From: Lepidurus packardi
Lineage: Eukaryota; Arthropoda; Branchiopoda; Notostraca; Triopsidae
DNA length: 64,000 nucleotides
Direction: 5' to 3'
Assembly: GCA_023053545.1 (NCBI GenBank)
Contig: JAKZAN010000005.1
Location: 8,618,001 to 8,682,000 of the forward strand
A program made the position numbers and the translations under genes. This document shows positions 22,201-32,700 of this stretch, in pieces (the first letter of the stretch is position 1; each line of letters opens with the position of its first letter). The notes beneath the pieces were generated by a model. That model was not told the origin of the DNA, searched no databases, and saw only the letters and a program-made list of their open reading frames with translations.

Positions 22201-24274
22201 TCAGTTTCGGATTTTAATAACTCGTTATTGCTAAGCTCCCATGCTGCGAAAGAAATATGTGGTATAACGAATTTTCATCACTCGTGCCTATCCTAGAAGT
22301 CATCGTTTTCCACCTGGTCCGGTGGGAAAGTGGGGAACCAAAAACTTTTGTTATACTTGGACACCTAGTATGCGTTCTGGGGGTGAAAAAAGAACTAAAC
22401 TTAACGAACATGGAAGTGAGAATTTCTAATCATAGGGACAAGTGCGGGAATTCCGCTTTACTAGCAGGATTTCACTTTCTTGGACTTTCCATGTCCTGGT
22501 GGCCAACACAAGAAATAGCTTACATGATCTACATAGACTGGCGCACTCCAAGATTTCCGGTAGAAATCTCTGCATAATTTTTTGCAAGAGTAGGTTAGGT
22601 AACCGTGCAGAAATAGCTAATTACATCCAAATCACACGAACCGTTTTGAACCTCAAAATAGATTTTCAGTGCTTAGTTTGATTATTGTAAAAGAATATTG
22701 TTTGAATACGATGTCAAATTTGTTTACTTCAGAGTTTACATATTTTAAATTAAATTTAGTTTAATGAAACCGAGTTTAAATATTAATATTAAGCGAATCT
22801 TAACTAAATCCCTTCCATCCAACAAGACGTTTCTAATAGAGGTTAATCTACCACGAAATTGCAGTAAAACGCTATAAAACTGCGATTTTTACAAAACTGA
22901 CTATCGAACAATTGCGTAAACGAGTCAATCATGTGTTGCAAATTCTTTCAACTCGTTTCCGGGTTTCGGTCTTTTTTTTGCTCACAAGGCTTGGACGAAC
23001 TACTTCACATAATTACACTACGTGTTTGCACTGGTTCAAAAGTTTCCCTTTAGCTTTTCGTTGGACAAAGTAAGCTAGTGACTTGGCGCAAACTCGCGGA
23101 GAACAAAGAAGGAAATAGAATCGCGATTTAACGTGTAATTAATCAGTGTTTTCACGGTCTGGTTAGGCTCTCATCTAAATGGAAAGTTCCCCTAAATGTT
23201 TCGATTCTTTAAGACTTGTTAACCTAGAGAGATTCGAGAGGGAGATATAATAGAGCAGCTTTATGGTTATCTCGACATTGGCTTCGATTCGGTGGAAAAT
23301 CGTTTAAAATATATGGAGGAAAACAAAAGTGAACGGACCACACCTTTTCCATTTTAATATTAAAAAGGCTTGCTTGTCAAGGCAGTGGAAAATTTCCAAA
23401 GTTTCCAGGCGAAAATGGGCCAAAACTACCCCTACGGACAAGCACGACAAATTCTTCAAAGAAAAAAATTCCTCACCTTTGGGAAATGGCCTTTAATCGT
23501 CTCGTTTCTAGCCTTTGCCTCTCTCACGTCAATAATTCTGTAATCTGCAATAAAAGCTATAACGTCAATAACGTCTGCGAAAATTATTTTTCCTACATCC
23601 TTGTTTCACTTCTACCGCTGTCCCCTCCCCAAATAAAAGAAAAAGAGAAAAACAAACAAAAAACTGCAAGGAGGATGAGGGTCCGTGTATTTTCTGCGGA
23701 GTTGTGGGGTATCGCGAAAGGCCATCTGATTTTAATGACGCTTCATTAACTATGCAACTAAAAACTACGCAAGAAAGAAAAACCAAGTTTGTGGGGTGTG
23801 GCTGTATCACCTGAGGGTAAATTACACACACCTACACGGGCATGGACACGCTTTCGTTCATTAAAGTTTCCTTTCCTTTCAATGGCTTTGTTGCCTTTTG
23901 ATTCGTTTTTCGAACAAAACTTTACACGAAGCGAATTATAGATTGTCTATTCAATAAGCACCGACTTGTCTTTCGCTTACTTACAGACAAAGCACGCATT
24001 CTAGCGGCAGGGTTACAAAGATTAAGCAAGCCGGAGCTCTAGTGGTGATGTTTTAGCAAACTTAAGACATGCCTCCGCACTTCGGAAAGGTTACAGCTAT
24101 AAGATTGCGAGATGCAGCCTGCTTTGCCATCTAGCAGCAGGAATATAATATTTTTATTGGGCGCATTCTCACGGGCAAAATTATAAGCCGCGCCTCTACT
24201 CTCGATAAACTTCACCGCTAGCGGCATTAATGGAATTCGGGAGGGATGAAACCACGTAAACAAGAGTGATAATT
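19282..24274. other. Long gene-free stretch between peroxidase and BBIP1
   Basis: About 5 kb of AT-rich DNA. Open frames are all below 110 codons and resemble no known family. It likely holds the peroxidase upstream control region. A possible solo LTR is listed separately, and the last few hundred bases contain CTAGCGGCA-type words near the BBIP1 start. Confidence 0.45.
19972..20151 (+). mobile_element. Possible solo LTR, about 180 bp
   Basis: The segment starts TGTTGTTC and ends ACACAACA, which are near-inverted termini of the TG...CA type. Inside lie ATATATA/GCATAAAAAG (TATA-like) and, about 70 bases later, AAATAAAG (polyadenylation-like), the usual order in a small LTR. No matching target-site duplication is seen at its edges and no second copy occurs in the window, so this is tentative. 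Confidence 0.25.
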
Positions 24275-24475
24275 ATGGAAGATAACAATGCGCCTGAAAT
24301 CCCTCACAAAATCTTACCAGAGCACGGTTTAATTCATCTCGAGTGCAATAGTACCTCTTGGGCATTGTGCAAACCCAAGCTCATGCCGTTGAAAAGTGTT
24401 ACCTTGGACAAACTGGAACTAATGCAAAAATCAGCTCAGGAGAAAATGCAGCAAATGAAAGACGCCCATAATTAA
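24275..24475 (+). CDS. BBIP1: BBSome-interacting protein 1 (BBIP10), 66 aa
   Basis: The smallest subunit of the BBSome, the coat complex that sorts membrane proteins into and out of cilia. Single exon. The diagnostic block is ALCKPKLMPLKSVTLDKLE at residues 32-50, very close to the vertebrate LCKPKLLPLKSLTLEKLE motif, followed by a short helix (LMQKSAQEKMQQMK). It is shorter than the human protein mainly at the N-terminus. Start is the ATG at 24275; the frame extends nine bases further to a GTG only. Its stop lies 97 bp before the LMBRD2 start on the same strand. Confidence 0.85.
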   Translation: MEDNNAPEIPHKILPEHGLIHLECNSTSWALCKPKLMPLKSVTLDKLELMQKSAQEKMQQMKDAHN

Positions 24476-24572
24476 GTGTACCGAACGTTTTTGTGGTTTA
24501 CGTTTTTACTCTTGTGTTGCTCTATCCCGACTTGGCTTTCCTTTTAATTAAGTTATTTTAAAAAATAAGAAA
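24476..24572 (+). other. 97-bp BBIP1-LMBRD2 spacer
   Basis: No AATAAA and no obvious core promoter. A pyrimidine-rich run (tctatcccgacttggctttcctttt) precedes aattaag and then the LMBRD2 ATG, resembling a splice-acceptor context. Confidence 0.4.
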
Positions 24573-27500
24573 ATGGCTACAGCACCTTTGATTGCCGAAA
24601 TTATATGCACCTTCTTCTTAGCAGCCACTTTGTTATACCGCTACGGAAATTGGTTCCGACATCATATTATTGTGACCGGCGCAGTATTACTGGCTTGGTA
24701 TTTTTCCTTCCTAATTGCGTTCCTATTACCTTTGGATGTGACTTCCGTAAGTTAATATTTTAATTATAAACTTAACGCTACGGTGTACTGCAAGTAGTTG
24801 AACTTCTTTATGAATAGATGGCACTGCTGCCATACCCCTATATCATGAGAATTATGCAACCCTCAAACAAACTTGAAACAGAAATTTAAAAGAAAGTTAA
24901 CGATATAACTGAAAAGTAAATTTTAAATATATATTAATAAAAGTATCTTAAAATCCCGCGTCAATAGGTTTAGATATACGATTTATTGAAGAATGTCCAT
25001 AACTTGAATAAGCTTAAATGAATCGTATAATCTAAATCATTTGAAGTAGCATTTAAGGTATTTTTATTCAGATATTAAAAAAAAATCAATTACATCTTTA
25101 AATTTCTTTTAGATTTACGTTTCAAGTTTTGTCTCAAGATGCACAATTCTCATGATACAGGGGTATGCCATCAGGGCCATCTGTTGATAAAAGATCAACT
25201 ACTTGCAGTACACCGTTGCTTTAAAACTCAGCTTATCCATGGCTTGGATTCATTCATTTGCTCTTTTCTCTTCCCCAGACCGTGTACCGACAATGTTTAG
25301 AAGAGAATCGCAATTCCACTCCTATTATTCGTGCGGTCGATTTCGATTTCCCCACTAATGGCACTGCCTTGGCTGATATTTCCAACCTCACCATAAGCAC
25401 CACCCCGGCTGATTGGGTGAGCAATGGAAGCGAAATCCACTGCCGGGAACCTTGGAGCTATATTCCCCCAACAGTTATGCCCCATTTGTGGCGCGTAGTT
25501 TACTGGACTTCGCAGTTTCTTACTTGGTAAAACAAGACTTTTTACATTTTCTTTCTAAGATTTTCCCCGTTTTCTGAACAGGCTGGTTCTGCCATTGATG
25601 CAGTCGTATAGCAAAGCGGGCAATTTTACAATTAAAGGCAAACTGAGATCGGCCATTCGGGACAATCTCATCTACTACGGCTCGTATTTGCTTATCGTCT
25701 GCGTCCTTTTAATCTACCTATTTACGAAGCCCGAGTTTACATTCGACTGGTATAAGTTCAACTATATATATAAAAACACTAAAGTAATAATCTTCTTTGG
25801 TATGGAACTTTGAATGGCATAGGCCTAAACTGAAAGCCATTGCAGCATCAGCTAGTAATACGTGGGGGCTGTTTTGGCTAGTTTTGCTTCTCGGGTATGG
25901 TTTAGTCGACGTTCCACGCTCGTTGTGGAATCGAGCTAAAAGAGGCTATACTTTGAATCATCTTTACTTCAAAGCCTCAAAACTTAATACCGAGAAAAGC
26001 TGCGCTGAAGAAAACCTCGAAGACAGCCTGGACGTGAGTATTTTCCTTGTGCATTTCTACAGAGAATATTTTATAGAATGGGGCGTATTTATAGGCTTTG
26101 CAAGCTGCTGCAAACTCCATTCATGAAAGTCATTCTTTGAGACTCTACGTTGAAACAATTCAGATGAAAGTACCTGTAGAGATGCGGGAAAGGGTACGAT
26201 CTCGAGTTCTGGCATCGGACAACTCAACGTGGTTCCTAGTGAAGCATCTCTCGTTCGACTCCATCGCCAAGTCAGATTTCCACCTAAATGAAAAAAGAAA
26301 AAAAATATTAACAATTTAATCGAATTCTTAGGTAATCAAAGCATTGCAAACACATCATCGTACAGAAACTCAGTGGGAAAATTTGGTCGAGAAGATCGTC
26401 GACATGGAGGACATTATACGGAATGAAGGAAGCCATGAGCATTACTTCAAAGCTACGTTTCCCAAAACTCGTATGGGGATTTACAAAGTCTTGCATTCTT
26501 CGCGCTTAGGTATTATTTTTAAAAAGCAATTATGCATTTAAGGGGTGAAATTTTTTTAGTAGAACTATTCTTTTATTAGAATTCTTTTACAATTTTATTA
26601 GAATTCTTTTACAATTTTATTAGAATTCTTTTATAATTTTACTTATTTATTTATATAAATTCTTTCGATAGAATGGTTTTGGAAATGCCGGCTTGAAAAA
26701 TATGTTTTGAGATTCTTGGCTTTGACATTAGCGATTTTATCCGGCGCTGTGGTATGGTCCGAATTAACTTTCTTCAAAGCGAATCCAACCCTCTCGCTTT
26801 TCGCTATCTTTGTCGACAAAGCGAAAGAAAGCTATGATTATCATTCCATAGAGGTAAAAAAAAAAACACTCTGTCTCTTTAATTTGGCTAAATCTGACTC
26901 CGGAGAAATCAAAGTTAACGTTTTGTTAATTTAGCTTCTGTCAATTTTCTCCATCGCGTATTTATGCATTTGTGCGTACTCGACTGTCTTCAAGATCCGT
27001 TTCCTGGATATTTATTACTTGGCTTCCCACCATCAAACAGACGAGTACAGTCTTATCTTCTCCGGAATGTAAGTTTTTGTATGAAAGCTCCTAAAATTGC
27101 ACTATTGTGTTCTAAACTTCAATTTCCCATGTTAAATTGTGTATACAGTTGATTAGTGTTTTACGTTTTGTCCCCAGGATGTTGTGTCGTTTGACCCCAG
27201 CCATGTGCTTAAACTTCCTCGGCTTGATTCACATGGACAGCCATGTCATCAAGACTAGAATCATGGAAACTTATTATACTCAGGTAGAAAATTCAATTGC
27301 AAAAAACAAAACAAAAAAAAACGTGGGATACTTATGTGAGTAGATCATGGGGCACATGGACGTTTTGTACATAATCTCAGACGGATTCAACATATATTTC
27401 CCTATGGCCATTCTGGTTCTCTGTCTAGCTACATATTTTAGCCTCGGGGCTCGTTTATTGTCGCTAATGGGCTTTCAGCAGTTTGTGGGCGACGAAGAAA

Positions 27501-28026
27501 TCACCTCTGACTTGGTTGAAGAAGGCAAAGAGCTCATCCGACGCGGTAAATGGGACTAATTAAGCTAACTCTAACATTTTACTCTAATATAACACATAAC
27601 AATGTAAGATTTTGGATAAAAGCTAATAAAATTAATAATTCTATTCTTCTTTAACAGAAAAAAGGAAAAGGCAACGGTTTGAGGATGCGCAAAATCGGAA
27701 ACGGGAGTACCAGACTCGTACGGCTGAACGCGCCAATAGATACCGCGAAGGTTCGGGTAAGAAAAACCAAACGTCATCTGACTTAACATTGTTGGTTTGC
27801 GCTAGGATTACTGCAGAGTCGAGACACTGATTCCGACGCGCCCCTTCAGATCCAAGAGGATGAAGATGAACGTTTGGATAGCTTGTTTATGGCCAGAGGA
27901 GCCCGTAATCAAGGCCGCATACACACAGAGCACCTCAACACATTCCGTAGCGTCCATTCAACGAATTATTCAAATCTCGGCTCTCCGTATACTCGCCCTA
28001 ATCCTAATTTGTTTGACGATGTCTGA
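24573..28026 (+). CDS. LMBRD2: LMBR1 domain-containing protein 2, about 699 aa if a one-base frameshift is ignored
   Basis: A multi-pass membrane protein of the LIMR family; human LMBRD2 (695 aa) has been linked to beta2-adrenergic receptor signalling. Exons: 24573-24746, 25279-25526, 25582-25749, 25823-26033, 26095-26270, 26332-26509, 26672-26853, 26935-27068, 27178-27283, 27344-27545, 27658-27756, 27806-28026. Landmarks: [115 protein letters not shown] and the end NLFDDV. Exon 5 is 176 bases where 177 are needed. The family segment [11 protein letters not shown] is in another frame than the preceding [10 protein letters not shown], so one base is missing somewhere between about 26190 and 26236. 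This may be an assembly error, because the rest of the gene is intact. Intron 1 holds a MITE. Confidence 0.92.
24772..25224. mobile_element. TTAA-flanked MITE in LMBRD2 intron 1
   Basis: The left arm 24776-24858 and right arm 25139-25220 are near-perfect inverted repeats of about 80 bases, starting GC.ACGGTGTACTGCAAGTAG and including ATACCCCT.TATCATGAGAATT. TTAA lies directly outside both ends (24772-24775 and 25221-25224), the target-site hallmark of piggyBac-type insertion. The inner 280 bp is AT-rich and non-coding. A diverged relative sits at 63109-63436. Confidence 0.7.
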
Positions 28027-29667
28027 AAAACCACCTCTAGTTTGGAAAACGCACGGCAAAATACTACAAAAATATATACCATTCCGCTGTTTGACGTCTT
28101 TTTGCCTAGTCAAAAATGTGCAACATTGTGTGTATTGTGGGTCAAATCAATACATTATAACTTAGCAGCTAAAGAGAAAGACAAACAAACCCTAATATCT
28201 TTATTACCGTATTACTTGGAGCAATGTTTGATATTCAAACTCGATTCCAAATTCAATCCATTTCGATACATCAATATATATATATTTTTTCAATACATAT
28301 ATTTTCAATTCATTTAAATATTAATTTCAGGTTAAATAGAAATACTGATCTGAATAGTTGTTAGTGTTGCGACTTTAGGTTATGTTCGAGATCAATGTAA
28401 ATGATCCGTAAGTAAAACTATGAAGTTAGCTATAATCCAACACGTGATTTGGCATTTCAATTGTTGGAAATATCAAATAACAAAGGAAGTTATCTTTTTA
28501 TAATTACATGCAAATCACGCGAGAATATGGTGGTTTTCACTTGATTAGTTAGGTTTTGGGTTGAGGAAGTCAGAACGGAAACAGATTCTCTCACGCTCAC
28601 GTTAATTGTGGGCGTCTGGTGGGAAATTTCGTCCTTTGCTTATTGCGGAGCCAAGCCCAAACCCCAAAACTCCAAACCGACGTAATAGTACTTTATACTC
28701 ATGCAGCGCTAAATATCACATTCCTCCGTAAAAATGAAACAAAATATACTGTACAAGTTTGGGAATATCGAATAATATTACTTGCTACTACGTTATCCTA
28801 AATAACCTTACTGTGTTCAGCTTCAATGGAAAAAGCTACGGGCAAGTGAGTACATTAAATTAATTAAATCGAAATCCTAAATAACTGCATGACGAAAACA
28901 CCCAATTCAAACAACTAAGTACAAACCTAAAAGAACTAAGTACTGTACATATTTTTTTACAAGTTGTACAAAAATTGAAAGTTGAAAGTTACTTAGTTGT
29001 ACAAAACTTCCAACTTTTACAAAATATACTTAGTTGTACAAATCTACCAACTTGTACAAAACGTACTTAGTTGTGTAAAACAACTAAGTATACAAATGAA
29101 ATAATTAATGAACGAGAGCAGAACCAGGTACATGGGCAAAATTAAGAAAGCCCCATAAAAAACATATTTTTTTATTTATATAATAGTATCTACCACGGTA
29201 AAAATATGTTTAAAAGTCAAATCCAATTAGTAAATTTAAAATGACGTCAGTCCAAACCCATAATCCCTGTTTACATATAACATAGTATAAACACAAGCGT
29301 GGTATTGGCTGTGGATGGCACAAATGTAGCCAGAAATGTAAGGCTGTTGGACTCAACAAAAGACAGGAAAGACAGAGCGACCTGTTTTTCCTAAGCGTCT
29401 CTGGCCCAGGTAGAGCTTCGTTACGACTCGTGAAATGCTACCTTCCTCAGTCCCTAGCGAACAACTGTCCAGGCCACAACCATAACTCCGAAAGGCGTAA
29501 AACGTCTTGGTCCTAAATGCAAGTGTGACGTAGCTCTAACCTGAAGCGAATAGTTTTGCCTGCCAAAAAAGGGTTATCGACCGTGCGGTTCTTCTCTTAA
29601 GGCCTTATAAGGCAATCTCGAAGTGTTTTTATACAGTTTTTTTTTAACCGTGCCCTCTTTAAAAATC
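28027..29667. other. Intergenic region between LMBRD2 and Hillarin
   Basis: LMBRD2 3'UTR and Hillarin upstream region. No coding exon is recognised. A degenerate minisatellite occurs near its middle and a GC-richer block at about 29340-29610 directly precedes the Hillarin TATA box. Confidence 0.45.
28911..29096. repeat. Degenerate minisatellite of ACTTAGTTGTACAAA units
   Basis: About five imperfect repeats of acttagttgtacaaa interleaved with ccaactt.tacaaaa. The ends show the unit in opposite orientation (caactaagtac at 28911 and caactaagta at about 29080), so the array can fold on itself. AT-rich; function unknown. Confidence 0.5.
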
Positions 29668-29675
29668 TATAAATA
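29668..29675 (+). promoter_or_regulatory. TATA box of the Hillarin gene
   Basis: TATAAATA, 76 bases before the start codon. A start site about 30 bases downstream would give a 5'UTR near 50 bases. The inferred position of transcription start is not shown by sequence alone. Confidence 0.45.
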
Positions 29676-29750
29676 AATCTTCAGTGGCGACTTTGAAACG
29701 GATTCCGGATAGTCAAATTGGATTATTTTTTTGAAAAAAAGCAAAGCAAA

Positions 29751-32700
29751 ATGATGAACTTCTACGAAAATCACTGCTTCCGGTGCGGACAGGTGGTGTA
29801 CCAAGTGGACCGTATCGGTCCACTGAAAGACTTTACCTTTTTCCACCACGGCTGCTTCAAATGCGCAACTTGTGGCACCAAACTCTCGCTCAAGACCTAT
29901 TACAACAATCAACACAGTACAGAGGACAAGGAAGTGTACTGCACGAGCCATGTGCCCAAAATTGGACCGGGGCACCTCGACGGATCAGCTGTGGGGATTC
30001 GCTCGGCACTCAATGTTCCCAAATCTTCCAATTATGTTAATGAACAGATCCGCGGGAGCGGGAAAGGCACGTTTGACGCCGATGCGTTGGCGATTCGCGG
30101 TCAAATGAATCAATCGCGGGGTGGGAGCGGCGGGGGTGGAGGGGGTTCGGGTAGTACCAGTGGAGAGAATGGGAATATTTCTCAACAAAGCATTCTCAAT
30201 GTGAGCGATTACCAGTACGGCCGCTTTGATGCGTCGGCCTTACATATTGCCCATGCCTTACGGGCAACCGAGCTCCAGCGCTCTTACGGTGGCCGCAGCA
30301 AAGAAAAACCACTTGATTCTTACCTGGTGAGTTGTTTGTGTTAGATGGTTAGATGGGAGCGTCTTCATTCTTGTTGCTTGGCTGCTTCTTCTTCGTCTTA
30401 CTTTATTACGACTCTTTTCTCCTTCCCGAGTTATTCGCCTTCTTTCCTCCAAGGATGTTGAGACCTTCAACTTGGCTTATGCGGTGCTGAGAAACACGCT
30501 CAAGCTGTTGCTGACGACGAACCGTTAGGTGGACCTTTCGGGTGGGCGGGACCATCTGTTCTTCCCCGAACGCTTTGAAAACTCCATTTTTGGATGTTAA
30601 CTTCGGAATCCCCGTCCAAGAAACTTTTAATTGGAATGATTCAAGTCTTAAGAAACTGGTCAGATTCTTCAGCATTAACTAGCTATATTGGGGTAGGCCG
30701 AGCCATCTGTCATCGAAAACCTTGCCTTATTGGGACTCCACCAAATTGTACCACCGTGAACGGCCTTCAGCAACCAGATGATGTAAATTTTTCACAAAAC
30801 CAGACATAATTTAGATCGTCACTTGTAGTCTACATTAATCTACGTAGGATGCATTTTGTTGCAAAGTTTGTTAAGTTACCGCTATTGAGTTACTAGAATG
30901 CAAACTTTTGATCATGACGTCACAAACGTGTCACGGCGTGGCTAAGGTACTTTTGATCATGACATCACAAACGTGTCACGGCGTGGCTAAGGTACTTATT
31001 ACCATGTTTATTGTTCGTTTCCATGCTTAACAGTTAACACAGGAAACAAAGGCACTCAAGTACCATGGTAATATGAACCTATGGTTTGCAATTTCTTTAT
31101 TTCAATGCCTGAATTACTAATCTGCGCATGAAGAACAGTAATCAGATATTCTGCTTTATTTTGGAAGACAATTTTTGGGGGTTTTATTTGGTGGTATATT
31201 GCCCTTGAAGTTCTGACATGTATCTGTTTACTTTTCGAAAACAGGTACTTTGTACTTAGTTTGTATTTTATTTTCTGGTTCGGAAACATTACTCAGAAAA
31301 CATTACAACATTACTCATAGCGCTGAAAAATGTAAGCTTCACTGTAGCTTAACATTTGCGGAACCCAAAGCTATTGTTTTTGTCTAAAGTCACCTTCCAT
31401 TGTTGTTTTTTGCTGGCTGTAATGGAAAGGAATAATTCATAGTTGCTATAGGATTCTCGACCCAACTGTTGCTAACCGGCTAACATGGCTAAGAAAAAAT
31501 TCACTCTGGCTCTTAAGAATTTTGTTCGAAATTTGATTATTGTCCAAAACGATATAAAAAAGAAGACAGAAGTGAAATTGCAAAGCAGGAAAAAAGTGGA
31601 AATATATTCAGCACTCAGAATATGCTTATTGCTGTTTGCTTTGCATAATTTACATTTCGCGACCTACAACCAACTGCCAAGTCCATCGCTGTAAGGAAAA
31701 CAAACCCACAATATCCGAAGAAGATAATGACACAGGAACGTTTCATGGCTCGTTTTCTTTATAATGACGCGCAATTATTGCACATGAACCTGCTCGGGGA
31801 CATGTTCTGGGTGTTTGGCCTTTTGAAAAACCATTGGCACGCTCAGGCCAAGCTAGTGGGGTTTTAACAAATGAGTGTCTTGGGGGGGGGGGGGATATTT
31901 TAAATGCGGTTTCAAACTAGCCTTTTAAAGAATGAAACGACAGACGACCTTGCTAACCCGGTTTAGTCTTCGTTCGCTCTCTTCCAAACTTTCCCTACCG
32001 AAAAGAAATTCGAGTTATGTAAAATGGGAGCCGAGGTTCTAAAATGTGGTGTTGCATTAGAGGAGCATGATAGCCTAAGGCGTTTAAGATGCGGGTTTGG
32101 AATCAGACACACCTGTGAGGTGAAAATAGTCCCGTAATATATTCTTAATTATGAGTTTCCTAGCAACCCATGTGTTGTGACTGGTTGCAAGACTTTCTGA
32201 GGTCTTCTCAATCAATACCATGAGTTCATCCACGCCAAAAATCCAACCTAAGATTTTTCCGTTTCTAGAATGAAATCGCCCAGAAATGCACAACACCATC
32301 TTGGTCTGTTTATTCCATGTAAATTAACCATCCGCCCAAGAAAAACTAGAAACCAAACAACGCCCCAGAGAACAATTTCACTCAACTTTTCTCCGCCCAT
32401 CTGAACTATTTCTGTGACTTCTGAACTATTTCCACTGTTTTTATGATTTGTTTTTTACATTCCAAGTACGCCATTTAGACTTAGTAGTTTGGCAAACTTC
32501 GGTGCAAGCCTTTATTAAAAGTAGAGGTATAATGATTGGGCTAAATTTGATTCCTTTTGTTTAGATACAATGTAGAGAAGAACAATCTGGTACAATCTGG
32601 TACAAACCCAAATCTCATATTTCCAATTATTTTTGGTATGGAAAAACGACATGTTTCAAAAAATGGTTAATTTGTCCGAAAACTGGCAATCGTTTGCTTC

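Noticed and set aside
24039-24263. 74-codon minus-strand frame just upstream of BBIP1
   Set aside because: No family recognised; it lies over the probable BBIP1 promoter and start region.
26190-26240. A 46-nt intron (GTACGATC...TTCCTAG) to rescue the LMBRD2 frame
   Set aside because: Joining it gives AGG TGA, an immediate stop, and no other GT in the exon has the needed phase; a missing base explains the data better.
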